DNA of 64,000 nucleotides from positions 4,269,501-4,333,500 of the forward strand of contig NZ_CP145886.1 of assembly GCF_038049935.1 (NCBI RefSeq), read 5' to 3'. Shown here in pieces: positions 43,831-53,900 of this stretch (the stretch's first letter is position 1; every line of letters starts with the position of its first letter). The notes under the pieces are model-generated. The model ran no database searches. It was not told where the DNA came from and worked only from the letters and a program-made list of their open reading frames with translations. Made by a program: the position numbers and the translations under genes. This stretch comes from Rossellomorea sp. y25. GTDB lineage: Bacteria; Bacillota; Bacilli; Bacillales; Bacillaceae_B.

Positions 43831-43860
43831 AGAAGGGTTCCCATTTGTATGAACCCTTCT
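43831..43860 (-). other. Intercistronic hairpin after the Lpl-type binding-protein gene
   Basis: AGAAGGGTTC and GAACCCTTCT form a perfect ten-base stem with a ten-base loop between the binding-protein gene and the ROK gene. The following TTTC is too weak for a strong terminator, so it may be an attenuator or mRNA stabiliser. Confidence 0.55.
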
Positions 43861-43921
43861 CTTCAAATTATTTACTGTTGCTGCTCATCACGTAATCAGA
43901 TGCTCCTAGTATGAAGCGCTT

Positions 43922-45376
43922 CTACTGTTCCTTCTTCCACTCATCGTATTGCTTTTGAATTTCATCCAGTACTTTTTGCATTCCGGCTTCATCCAGCTTT
44001 TTATTGAAAGCCGGTAAGTATTCTTCAGGATCTACAGCACCTTTCAACAAGGCAGGAGAGAATTCACTTGTGACATTCGAGATTGCTGCAATTTCCGTTC
44101 GAACAGGATTGGAGTCAAAGTAGAAACCAAGTGCCGGAGACGCTTTTGCGCTTTCATTGAATTCTTCAAATGCGTCCCATTTGTCTGCCGGATCATCTTC
44201 GTAAAGCTTCAGGATCAGCTGATTCCCGATGGCAAAGCTCGGCATGTTATAGTTTTCAACACGAGCAGGCAAGTCCTTGATCGTTCCATCTTCGTTCTCT
44301 TCGTAGTGAACCCCTTCGATTCCTTTATCGAGCAAGTTCCTTAAATATTCGTCGGAGTTTAATAGATTTAAGAACATCATGGCTCTTTCAGGGTGTTTAG
44401 AAGTGGCTGAAATGGCTTGCATGGAACCCGTGACCGAGTTATTGAAGATATACGGTTCATGAAGTTCTCTCGTCACGATTTCATATCCTGCTGATCTGGA
44501 CCAGATGGCCTCTGCGTATGGCTGATAAATTTCTTTCCGGACGAACCAGTTAGCCGTTTCCAGTGGCCATGAGTCTGTGCTTGTTGCTGCATCTTTTTGG
44601 ATATAGCCTTTTTTATAATATTCATGCATCGTTTTTAACGTTTCCATCGTAATATCTTCTTCGTACTTGTTCACAACCTCATCCGTGTTTCCATCCAAAC
44701 GGAAGGCAAATGGCAACTCCTCTTGAAGGATGGAGTCGAAAGGAAGATACGCATCAAATGTGGCAATAGGTGTGACATTCTTTTCTTTTTCTTTAATGAC
44801 AGCGAGCAGTGGCTCCAGATCTTCAATGGAGTTCACGTTTGAAATATCCAGTCCATGTTTTTTCACCAGTTCATTATTAAAGGAAAGGACGGCTTGCTGG
44901 CCTACTTCTTTATTCGTCGGTACTGCATAAAGTTCCCCGTCGATCTTGGCTCCCTCAAGGAATGCCGGATCAATTAGTTTCTTCATGTCTTTCCCGTATT
45001 CATCCATTAACTCATTTAATCCAACAAAGGCTCCCCTTCTTGCATTCAACGCGTAATTGTTGGCCCATGAGCTTGTGAAGGCAATATCATACTCTTCCCC
45101 GGAAGTTGTGATCACCTGCATCCGGTCATTATACTCTCCCCAATCCAGGAGTTTCAGGTCGATAGAGGTGTTGATCTTTTCCTTCGTGTACTTGTTCACT
45201 TCTTTCATGACATCGTCAACATCTTTTTGAGGAGTTCCGATTAAATACCAGGTCAGAGTAACATGATCATCGGTGGAGTCACCTGATGTTTCCCCGCTTG
45301 AACTTTTTCCGCTACACGCTGCCAGCATCCCTATAAGCAGCACCAATACAAGTGAAAATACCCCTACTTTTTTCAT
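43922..45376 (-). CDS. LplA/NgtS-like oligosaccharide-binding lipoprotein
   Basis: This solute-binding lipoprotein of 484 residues has the lipobox GMLAAC (C21). It belongs to the large family of LplA and YtcQ, whose pneumococcal relative NgtS binds high-mannose glycan fragments. Features are VTLTWYLIGTPQKDVDDVMKEVN, ITTSGEEYDIAFTSSWANNY and EYLPAFNKKLDEAGMQKV. The inner ATG at 45376 is chosen because GGGGG lies six bases upstream. It follows its two permeases, the order usual for the LplB-LplC-LplA type. Substrate from context: glycan released by the GH85 enzyme. Confidence 0.9.
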   Translation of the reverse strand: MKKVGVFSLVLVLLIGMLAACSGKSSSGETSGDSTDDHVTLTWYLIGTPQKDVDDVMKEVNKYTKEKINTSIDLKLLDWGEYNDRMQVITTSGEEYDIAFTSSWANNYALNARRGAFVGLNELMDEYGKDMKKLIDPAFLEGAKIDGELYAVPTNKEVGQQAVLSFNNELVKKHGLDISNVNSIEDLEPLLAVIKEKEKNVTPIATFDAYLPFDSILQEELPFAFRLDGNTDEVVNKYEEDITMETLKTMHEYYKKGYIQKDAATSTDSWPLETANWFVRKEIYQPYAEAIWSRSAGYEIVTRELHEPYIFNNSVTGSMQAISATSKHPERAMMFLNLLNSDEYLRNLLDKGIEGVHYEENEDGTIKDLPARVENYNMPSFAIGNQLILKLYEDDPADKWDAFEEFNESAKASPALGFYFDSNPVRTEIAAISNVTSEFSPALLKGAVDPEEYLPAFNKKLDEAGMQKVLDEIQKQYDEWKKEQ

Positions 45377-45446
45377 TTCCATCCCCCAGTTCGTTTAATA
45401 TAGTTGCTCTATCAAAAAAGGAATTGTTCTCCTTCTATGAATACGA

Positions 45447-46412
45447 TCAATCTTTTACTCCTCCAATAGTCAGTCCTTTTATAAAGTACTTCTGAAAGAA
45501 CGGATACGATAAAGCAATCGGAAGAGTGGCAATCACTACCATGGCCATCCTGGCTGAATCTTGTGGAATTGATTCCAGGATTGAGCTGTTTTGGTTTGAA
45601 AGCATGGCATTCTGTTTAATAAAGTCCATATTGTTCTCAATCCGCATTAGAAGAGATTGCAATGGTATCAAGTTCGGATCGTCAATGAAAAGGAGAGCGT
45701 TGAACCAATCGTTCCAATACGCTAGGGTATTGAATAGTGCAATGGTTGCGATCCCTGGAACAGATAACGGCAGCACAATGGTTAAGAAAATTCTCCACTC
45801 TCCTGCTCCGTCGATGCGGGCCGATTCAAGGATGGCTTCCGGTACGGATCTTAGGAAGAACGTTCTCATGATAATGATGTAGAAAGCATTGACCGCCATC
45901 GGGAGAATCAAGGCCCACATCGAATTCTTCAGATCAAGGAATTGGGTCATCACGATGTAGAATGGAACCATCCCTCCGCTGAATAGCATCGTAAAAAAGG
46001 CGATAAACGTAAATTGCTTTCTGAATACAAACTGTTTTCTTGATATCGCATAGGCGTATAACGCAATGACCGTCACGCTGATGAACGTACCTAATACCGT
46101 AACTAAGATCGTTACACCATAAGCTCTTATAACCTGGGCCTTCATTTCCCATAAATATTTATAGGCCTCTAAACTCCACTGTTCCGGAATAAGCTGATAA
46201 CCATTTTCCGCTAAAGATTGTTCATTACTAAGGGAAATGATGATCACGTATAAAAACGGAAAGATACATAGAAAGGCGAAGGTACCAAGCAATAGATGCA
46301 TGAAGATGCTCGTCTTACCTGAAAATCCATAAGGGTTATACGTTTTTTTCTTCGTTTTTTTCTTATCTGTTTCCTTCTGGTAACTCGTCGTGACATTAGT
46401 AGATGTCTCCAT
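45447..46412 (-). CDS. LplC/YtcP-like ABC permease
   Basis: This 321-residue permease has a charged cytoplasmic N-terminus (DKKKTKKKTYNP), about six helices, the EAA loop (VPEAILESARIDGAGEWRIFLTIVLPLSVPG) and the typical end KYFIKGLTIGGVKD. An AAGGAGAG site precedes the ATG at 46412. It pairs with the LplB-type permease upstream and the binding protein downstream. The predicted cargo is N-glycan oligosaccharide. Confidence 0.93.
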   Translation of the reverse strand: METSTNVTTSYQKETDKKKTKKKTYNPYGFSGKTSIFMHLLLGTFAFLCIFPFLYVIIISLSNEQSLAENGYQLIPEQWSLEAYKYLWEMKAQVIRAYGVTILVTVLGTFISVTVIALYAYAISRKQFVFRKQFTFIAFFTMLFSGGMVPFYIVMTQFLDLKNSMWALILPMAVNAFYIIIMRTFFLRSVPEAILESARIDGAGEWRIFLTIVLPLSVPGIATIALFNTLAYWNDWFNALLFIDDPNLIPLQSLLMRIENNMDFIKQNAMLSNQNSSILESIPQDSARMAMVVIATLPIALSYPFFQKYFIKGLTIGGVKD

Positions 46413-46444
46413 CTAGTACTCTCCTTTCTCTCTAAGATATTTTC

Positions 46445-47383
46445 TTAGAACAAGGCATTATCCTCATCAATCTTTCTCACAATATAGTTCGTTAGTAGAA
46501 TCAAGATAAATCCAACGGTTGCTTGGTATAAACCAGCCGCTGTACTCATTCCTATATCTCCCATTGTCATCAATCCCCGGTAAACATATGTATCAATAAC
46601 ATTCGTTACAGAGTAAAGGGGACCTGAGTCACGGGGGATTTGATAGAACAACCCGAAATCGGCACTGAAGATGCTGCCAATATTCAGTATCGTCAATATG
46701 ACAATGAGCGGCATGATCATCGGGATGGTGACGTGACGGATCTGCTGCCACTTATTGGCTCCGTCGATCATCGCAGCTTCATAATGCGTACGATCGATAC
46801 CGACAATAGCGGCAAGATACACAATACTGCTGAATCCTACGCCTTTCCACTGGCTGATGACGGTGATGAAATAAGGCCAATATTTTGGTTCGTTATACCA
46901 CGAAACGGGCTCAATATGAAAGAAAGCCAAAACACTATTAAATAATCCTTTGTCTACACTTAGAAAGGCAAATACAAAGTAACTCACTACCACCCACGAT
47001 AAGAAATGAGGAAATAACATTCCAGTCTGATAGATTTTGGCTAATTTCTGCTTCGTGATTTCACTTAATATGATGGCTACGGCTACAGATAAGATCAGTC
47101 CGACTACGATAAAGAGGATGTTATAGAGTAAGGTATTTCTCGTTATGACAAACGCATCATTTGTACTAAACAAGAATTGAAAATTTTCGAATCCCACCCA
47201 TTCACTGTGAAATACGCTGGCAAAGAAGCCATCCGGGTGAAACCGAAAGTTCTTAAATGCAATGATCTGCCCAAACATGGGAATATATTTCATGACAATG
47301 AGCCATATGAACCCTGGTAAAATCATGAATAGCCATATGCGGTTATCGTACACATTTTTAACAAATCGATTGACTCTGCTCAT
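46445..47383 (-). CDS. LplB-like ABC permease
   Basis: This 312-residue permease has a start typical of the LplB family (WLFMILPGFIWLIVMKYIPMFGQIIAFKNF), about six helices, the EAA loop (HYEAAMIDGANKWQQIRHVTIPMIMPL) and the end TNYIVRKIDEDNALF. AAAGGAGGAAA precedes the ATG at 47383. It is the first gene of the importer unit, behind a promoter with a poor -35, which suggests activation by the AraC-type response regulator encoded just upstream. Confidence 0.93.
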   Translation of the reverse strand: MSRVNRFVKNVYDNRIWLFMILPGFIWLIVMKYIPMFGQIIAFKNFRFHPDGFFASVFHSEWVGFENFQFLFSTNDAFVITRNTLLYNILFIVVGLILSVAVAIILSEITKQKLAKIYQTGMLFPHFLSWVVVSYFVFAFLSVDKGLFNSVLAFFHIEPVSWYNEPKYWPYFITVISQWKGVGFSSIVYLAAIVGIDRTHYEAAMIDGANKWQQIRHVTIPMIMPLIVILTILNIGSIFSADFGLFYQIPRDSGPLYSVTNVIDTYVYRGLMTMGDIGMSTAAGLYQATVGFILILLTNYIVRKIDEDNALF

Positions 47384-47414
47384 GTTTTTCCTCCTTTCTT
47401 AACTCTATACGTCA

Positions 47415-47509
47415 ATTATATGAAAACCCTTACATGATAAAAAGTTGAGATATCTTAGATTTACTGGTCAAAATAAATACAATCCTGAAAATAAACTATA
47501 TTTTCAGGA
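47415..47509 (-). promoter_or_regulatory. Promoter region of the Lpl-type importer with 11-bp inverted repeat
   Basis: The minus strand has TATAAT at 47415-47420 with no good -35 at the expected place (TTTTTA, 47438-47443). Further upstream TCCTGAAAATA and TATTTTCAGGA (47483-47509) form a perfect inverted repeat around AACTA. A weak -35 with an upstream symmetrical site fits an activator-dependent promoter. The response regulator as activator is inferred. Confidence 0.5.
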
Positions 47510-47521
47510 AACTATGAAAAA

Positions 47522-47542
47522 AAGCCTCTTAAAAAGAGACTT
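47522..47542 (-). terminator. Terminator of the sensor-regulator genes
   Basis: On the minus strand GTCTCTT pairs with AAGAGGC and is followed by seven T, just after the response regulator stop at 47547. It separates the two-component genes from the importer genes. Confidence 0.75.
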
Positions 47543-47546
47543 TTTC

Positions 47547-49034
47547 TCATGCCTGTGAATGTTGTTTCCTCCACTCGGAAGGGGTTGCACGTTCGTATTT
47601 TTTAAACTGTTTATAGAAATAAGTAGCATCTGTATAACCTACTTTTTTACCGATATGACCCGCTTTTTCATGTGAAGTCATCAAGAGTTTCTTGGCCCTG
47701 TCAATTCTCAGATGGTTCAGATATTTGGTGAACGAATCTTTGACTTCCTTCTGAAATAATTGTCCTAAATAGATAGGGTTGATGTGAAAACGATGACCGA
47801 GTGTTTTCAAGGACATGTCTTCAGAGTAGTTCTGATGGATATACGTAAGAACCGTTTGAATAATTGGACTTTTCCTCTCTTCTCCACTATCCTCCTGTTC
47901 AATGTACCTGATGCACTGATCCATGATGGCAAGGGCGTCTTCCTTGCCATGAAGGTAAAGGATCTGATGGATTAATTGAACGTATTGAGTATACTCCAAG
48001 GAAATCAGAAACTTGTTTTTCATCTGAAAGAAATATTCCAGCATCATGCTTTTAATAATGAATACCTCTTTATCCTGTTCAAGCTGAGTGAAGGTCCCAC
48101 TTAAATATTTCCGAACAGCATCATATTCCTGATTCGCTAAGTGCTCCAGAATATCCGGTTTCAAATAGTTGATCGTCTGCTTGTCCGATGTTGACGTTTT
48201 CAGGTGCATTTCCTCTGCTATACGATGATCTTGATCCGGCAGCAGCATCTTCAATTCACACGCCATTTCTAACTCCCTGTACACCTTCTGGGCATCATCG
48301 ATGACATCTACTCTTCTACTCATGACAACAACGTGTTCTTTCCCGTTACACTCATGTTCAACAATCAAGGAGACCTCCGCTTTCTCTGCTTCAAAAGACT
48401 CTTCAGACCATATAAGCAGAATATCCCCTGAAGGTGTCGTGACCGCCAATGTACTCGTTTCTTCCTCGATCGTTTTCTGGAGGTGTATCGCTTCTTCCAA
48501 TTCAGTTTTTACCAAACCCAGACGAAGAGGTGTTTGAATATTGACCCTTGGGTAGAACGAGATTCTTTCTTTAAAATCATTGTCCGTCATTTTTCCCATC
48601 AGCCACCTCCAAATGGAGTGATCCCTGAGGATAAGGATAGACTCTTCTTCTAGCGATATCCGGTCTATTTTTTCTTTCAAATGAAGGATGGTAGACAAGA
48701 GCTCCTCTTCATTAATGGGCTTTAACAGGTAATTCTCAATACCAAGTTCCAGGCCTTTTTTCACTAAGTCGAACTCTTGAAAGCCTGAAAGAATAATGGA
48801 CTTAATCGATTCTTTTTCCTTGTTTATCTTCTCGATCAACTCCAGGCCGGTTAGTTCGGGCATTTTGATATCAGTGATTAATACATCAAATTCCACTTCC
48901 CTGGATAGCTTGAGCGCTTCCAGGCCATCCTTTGCTGTCGCTACAATGGTAAATCCGAGGTCTTCCCAATCGAGTATATACTTCAATCCTTCAAGAATAA
49001 GCGGTTCATCGTCAACCAGCATAACTCTAATCAC
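47547..49034 (-). CDS. YesN-like response regulator with AraC-type DNA-binding domain
   Basis: This 495-residue regulator has an N-terminal receiver domain (VMLVDDEP, phospho-acceptor D55 in LITDIKMPE), a long middle region and a C-terminal AraC HTH pair (about 390-490; LGHRFHINPIYLGQLFQKEV and HIGKKVGYTDATYFYKQFKKYERATPSEWRK). The start is a GTG at 49034 with a GAGGTG site six bases upstream, and the gene begins four bases after the kinase stop. This type controls neighbouring Lpl-type importers and glycoside hydrolases. The nearest likely target is the importer promoter at 47415. Confidence 0.95.
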   Translation of the reverse strand: MIRVMLVDDEPLILEGLKYILDWEDLGFTIVATAKDGLEALKLSREVEFDVLITDIKMPELTGLELIEKINKEKESIKSIILSGFQEFDLVKKGLELGIENYLLKPINEEELLSTILHLKEKIDRISLEEESILILRDHSIWRWLMGKMTDNDFKERISFYPRVNIQTPLRLGLVKTELEEAIHLQKTIEEETSTLAVTTPSGDILLIWSEESFEAEKAEVSLIVEHECNGKEHVVVMSRRVDVIDDAQKVYRELEMACELKMLLPDQDHRIAEEMHLKTSTSDKQTINYLKPDILEHLANQEYDAVRKYLSGTFTQLEQDKEVFIIKSMMLEYFFQMKNKFLISLEYTQYVQLIHQILYLHGKEDALAIMDQCIRYIEQEDSGEERKSPIIQTVLTYIHQNYSEDMSLKTLGHRFHINPIYLGQLFQKEVKDSFTKYLNHLRIDRAKKLLMTSHEKAGHIGKKVGYTDATYFYKQFKKYERATPSEWRKQHSQA

Positions 49035-49037
49035 TTT

Positions 49038-50807
49038 CTACACCTCACTTATTAGCGGTAATTTAACCGTGACGGAAGTTTTGACATGAGGCAGACTACG
49101 GATTTCCACCCCATAACCGGAACCATACTTTAATTGAATGCGCCTGTGAACATTTCCCAATCCGATGGAATCGGAGTTTCCTTCTTCCTGCTTCAGCCTT
49201 GCTTTGATATCCTCCAACTTTTTCTGCTCAATGCCACTTCCATTGTCTTCTATGTTTATGAAAAGGGTACCTCTATCCGCATAAATGGAGACCGTTAGTT
49301 GGTTGGTTTCAATATCCCTCCTGAATCCATGCAATAAGTAATTTTCAATCAAGGGCTGTAAGACAAATGGAGGCATATAATAATCCTTCACTTTATCTTC
49401 TACGTGGAAATCGTTGATGAGCTGATTCTGAAATCGTATTTTAAATAATTCAATATATTGGTGTGCATGGTTGATTTCGTTCTCAACCTTGACAAGGTCT
49501 TCTGTTTTCAATGAATAGCGAAATAACTGAGCCAGTTGGACAATCATTTTGGCCGATGTCCGCCCACCCTCGGCCAATGATTTCATCCGTATGGCTTCCA
49601 GTGTGTTGTATAAGAAGTGGGGATTAATCTGCGCCTGAAGGTTGGCCAATTCCGCTTCTCTTTGTTTCAACTTGGATAAGTAGACTCGATCAATGTAGTC
49701 ATTTAGATCATCCAATGTTTCGTTAATGGTGTGAGATATATCTGTTAGGTCATCATCTACATTAGCGGTGATAATTCTTGCCGATAAATTCCCTTCTTGT
49801 ACTTCCTTCATCTTACTAAGAATCTCATCCACTCGTTTAGAGTAGCCACGCAATGCGATGTAAGGAAGGGAAATAGACAAAACCGTCAACAAAACCATAA
49901 TAGAAAGAATGGTTGATTTATAGGTAAGGAGCTGGGCCATTTCCTTTTCTGAAATGACAGCGGTGATCATGAGCTGACTCGTCGGCTCGATGGAGGATTG
50001 AATATAGTAACGCTCATCCAAGTCTATTTTCTTTTGAACCGCACGATAGGATAAATCCTTTAGAAGCTTTTCAGGAGCATTTCCATAAGAATAATAGAGT
50101 TCTTTTTTCATATCTGTAATAAAGAAAGATCCTTTGGAAGGGGTCTCTTTCAGTGATAATAACCGATCTATATTCTCATAACTGAAAAAGACCCGTACTT
50201 TTCCCAACCGGTCCATGGAAACGGGATCGTTTATTTGTTCTTCCACAACATACATATCTTTGGGCACGACATACGTTTCCTTGGAAAGGGGTTGGTTTTC
50301 TACCATCACACCCGTGTCTTCTTGAGGTTGATTATGTTGATTCCACCTACTATGATCAAACAGGTACATATATTCTGTTCCTAAATTTTCATTTCGAACT
50401 TGCAAGGCGACGGACTCTGGATCTCTGGAAAAATAGTTCTTCACATAAATATCGAAATTATAAGGAACAAAGGAATCACTGCTTGAGAATTTATCTAAAC
50501 GATAGCCGATGTATTCTTGGTAGTCATGCTGTAACGCGAAAGCCAAATCTTCAATCAACCGTTCTTCTTGATAAAGCTGACGGATACCCTGACTGACGAA
50601 TTGATGCTTGGCATGTATGTCCGATTTGATCTCATCGATCACCGCTTCTTGTCTATCAATTTCCCGCTGAACGATAAAGTCAGAGTAGTATTCTGATAGA
50701 AAGACAAACAAGGTAGACATGGTAAGGAAAATGATGAGGGAATAGGTTAAAAACACCCGATAGAACATTCTCTTGCTTATTCGTTTGAAAAATAGGAACG
50801 CTTTCAT
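49038..50807 (-). CDS. YesM-like sensor histidine kinase
   Basis: This 589-residue membrane kinase has two transmembrane helices (about 15-37 and 290-312) flanking an extracellular sensing domain of about 250 residues. A HAMP-like linker (about 313-370), the phospho-acceptor block QAQINPHFLYNTLEAIR and a HATPase domain (PPFVLQPLIENYLLHGF; NIEDNGSGIEQ; GIGLGNVHRRIQL-like) follow. This is the YesM/LytS-type kinase used for polysaccharide sensing. The pneumococcal TCS07 pair, which senses host N-glycan, has the same plan. The ATG at 50807 has an AGGGG site. It precedes its response regulator and follows the hydrolase operon. Confidence 0.94.
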   Translation of the reverse strand: MKAFLFFKRISKRMFYRVFLTYSLIIFLTMSTLFVFLSEYYSDFIVQREIDRQEAVIDEIKSDIHAKHQFVSQGIRQLYQEERLIEDLAFALQHDYQEYIGYRLDKFSSSDSFVPYNFDIYVKNYFSRDPESVALQVRNENLGTEYMYLFDHSRWNQHNQPQEDTGVMVENQPLSKETYVVPKDMYVVEEQINDPVSMDRLGKVRVFFSYENIDRLLSLKETPSKGSFFITDMKKELYYSYGNAPEKLLKDLSYRAVQKKIDLDERYYIQSSIEPTSQLMITAVISEKEMAQLLTYKSTILSIMVLLTVLSISLPYIALRGYSKRVDEILSKMKEVQEGNLSARIITANVDDDLTDISHTINETLDDLNDYIDRVYLSKLKQREAELANLQAQINPHFLYNTLEAIRMKSLAEGGRTSAKMIVQLAQLFRYSLKTEDLVKVENEINHAHQYIELFKIRFQNQLINDFHVEDKVKDYYMPPFVLQPLIENYLLHGFRRDIETNQLTVSIYADRGTLFINIEDNGSGIEQKKLEDIKARLKQEEGNSDSIGLGNVHRRIQLKYGSGYGVEIRSLPHVKTSVTVKLPLISEV

Positions 50808-50834
50808 TTATGTAACCCCTAACATAAGGCAAAA

Positions 50835-50865
50835 GGGGAACAGCAGCCTGAAAGCGCCTGTTCCC
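50835..50865 (-). terminator. Hairpin between the hydrolase operon and the sensor kinase
   Basis: On the minus strand GGGAACAG pairs with CTGTTCCC and is followed by TTTT. It lies after the GH38 gene at 50960 and directly before the kinase gene. The short T run makes it a partial terminator at best. Confidence 0.5.
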
Positions 50866-50959
50866 TGTTCTTTACCTGCGATTTGATCAAATGGGCAAAT
50901 CCGGTGGTCCTGTCCGGATGATGGTGACTTCCCTGATGGGTGCCGGAACAACGAGCTGC

Positions 50960-53900
50960 TTATAACCGTGGTTCACTCCAATTGGGACGCCCAGAGTTCT
51001 GCCCCTTTATCGCGATTTCAATCGTCTTGACTTCATAAGGACTGAACGTCAAACATAATGGGATTTCATTGAAATCCGTGATGCTTTCATCTTCCATAAG
51101 ATTGATTTCCCGCCATGCACTTAACGGCAATGAGCTGGTGACGGTGACGGACGAGCGTGCACCCTCCATTTCATGAAGACGGACAATCAGGGATTCACGA
51201 TCTTCCGCTTTTTTCACCGTGTCGATGATGACGCCATGGCCGGAAATTGACAGAAAGGGTTCCTGAAATCCTGATCGGACTTCTCCCTGGACGATCCGAA
51301 ACGGTGTGTTCAGGTAAGTGGATTCCCGCTCTATATCATGCTTGGACGTTTGTCCAGCGAAAGGATACAGTGAATAGGTGAAATGGTGATGCCCTATATC
51401 CGCCTTGGGGTCTGGATATACAGGACCTTTTAGTAAAGAAAGGCCAAGGACATTATCTTTAATCGAGTAGCCATACTTACTATCGTTCATTAAACCGATC
51501 CCATAATAAGGTTCGCTGAGTGCCGCCCATTTATGACCAACCGACTCGAATCTCGCCATATCCCAAGAAGTGTTCCAATGGGCTGGGCGTTTGACGTTTC
51601 CGAACTGGATATCGTAAATCGCTTCGGTGGACCGGATGCTGACTGGAAACTCCACTTTGAGAAGCTGCTGTCTGGCCGTCCAATCGATATCTGTCTCGAA
51701 GTCGATGCGTTTTGTATGAGTATAACAGTGGATTTTCTGGAAAATCTCCATCTGCGGAGTTTTCCATGTGAATGCCACAGTTGTTTTTAATGGTCCATTT
51801 TCAAGTATAGTACACTCCTTTAGGAAATCAATAGGTGTCGATTTCTCCACATAGTATAGGTCAATGTCCCAGGCATCGTGGGCGAGCGGCTTGTCTTCGT
51901 AAAGTTTCAGCACATTGCCCGCTGCTCCCTCCTGAATCATCTCCCTCCCCTCTTCTTTATCGAAGAGACTTGTAATGTGACCATTTGAATTCCAGCGGAT
52001 GTGATAAAACGGTGTTTCCCATCTTCTTTCATTCAAGTCAATGTTACTTAACATCCCCTTTTCCTTCTCCCCCTTCCCTGCCAAACTGAGTGTATGATAG
52101 GAGAAAGGCTTCGTTTCAGGTACCAGGACGAGGGTATCACCATTAGACAGAGTCTGGGTCTCGACCTTTTTCCCATCCAGCTCATAAACACCATTGGATT
52201 CAGGCACGGTGACGAGGACCGGTGATGTATATTGATGTGGATGGAGAAATGACCAATGGTTATCCCCATCAAAGATCTGGTTCTCTTGAGAGGTAATTAT
52301 CGTATCTTTGATTCCAGAAGCTTTTTCGTAATCTTGATGGGCATCCTCATATACTTCTGTGATTGATGAACCCGGGATGATGTCGTGAAATTGATTGAGC
52401 AGAATCATCTTCCATCCTTTTTCAAGGAGCGCCTGTGGATAGTGATCCCATCCATTCACAGCACTGTTCCAGGAAGAGAGAAGTTCCGCTTCACGGTACC
52501 CGTATTCCAGCTTGCGATTCATTTCTTTCATCTTCGCATGACTGGTATACGTACCCCGGTGATACTCCAAATATAATTCCCCATCCCACGTATGAGTGTA
52601 CTGATCGGATTTCCCGACTGTATCATGAAGTTTCTCGAAATAGTCATGGGCATTGACAGATTTTACGGACGGCATGCTTGGAACGGTATCGAGGTGGCGT
52701 TTCATTTCAATCATCTCACGGTTGACGCCGCCGCCTCCATCTCCGTATCCATATGCCAGGAGCAGTTCTTTATTCAAGTCTTTATCACGGTACTTTTCCC
52801 AAATGCCCTTTACGGTTTCAGCCGTAATCAGCCCGTTATACGTATAGAACCATGAGTCCGCGGGTCTTCCCGGTTCAGGCGTCGTAATGAAATGGGTCAG
52901 GATTTCCGATCCGTCGATCCCTCTCCACTGGAAGGTATCGTGGGGCATCCGGTTGTATTGGTTCCAACTGATTTTCGTCGTCATGAACGTATCAATGCCG
53001 GATTTCCTTAATAGTTGCGGAAGGGACCAGCTGTAGCCGAATACGTCAGGAAGCCATAATGTCCGCGTCTTCTTATTGAACTCTTTCTCAAAAAACCTTT
53101 TCCCATATAAAAGCTGCCGGACGAAGGATTCACCGGACGGAATGTTACAGTCGGCTTCCACCCACATGGAGCCCTCCACCTCCCACTGACCGTCGGCGAC
53201 CTTCGCTTTGATCGCTTCGAACAATTCCGGGTCTTCCTCCTTGACCCATGCGTAAAGCTGAGGTTGACTTTGCAGGAAGGTGTAGTCAGGATAAAGATCC
53301 ATCAACCTTAGGACTGTGTAGAATGTCCTCCTTGCCTTTTCCTTCGTGTGCTTTGTACGCCACAGCCAGGCAAGGTCGATATGGGAGTGGCCGATGGCAT
53401 GAATGGATACATCCGAATGCTTGGGAAGGTTATCCACTTCCAGTAACAGGACAGAACGGGCAGCATAAAGGGTTTGATAAAAGGCCTCACCGCCCCTGTC
53501 CGACCAGTCGATCTCACGGAATGCCCGGTTAAGGATGGCCAAAAGGTTGGAACGAACAGGGTCGTTCTCATCTTGCTGCTTAATAGAATCCAGTATCGCC
53601 TTGGCTTTGAAAAAAAGATCATCCACTTTTTCATCCAGGTACCCCCACCAGGCTTCCTTTAACCGGTAATACTGGTCAGCAGGCTGACCGCCACCTTCCA
53701 GTCCTGACCAAAGCTGTATGGAGATATCGAGGGAGTCATATGCAGGCAGGATGACTTCTTTATGGTTGGAATCGACTCCTTGGAACGGCTTCCCGTTCAC
53801 ATAGAGGAGGGACTCGAATCCTGAGTTGTTCCCTCCTCCTGTCCTTCCCAGATCAAGGAAGAGGACAGCCTTGTTTCCTTCCCATTCTTCCGGGATAGAC

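Noticed and set aside
43912..43925. cre-like palindrome around GAAGCGCTTC
   Set aside because: It overlaps the stop of a binding-protein gene and does not align with the 14-base cre consensus.
50850..50863. cre-like TGAAAGCGCCTGTT
   Set aside because: It is the loop and arm of the hairpin at 50835-50865 and mismatches the right half of the consensus. A weak role before the sensor kinase cannot be excluded.
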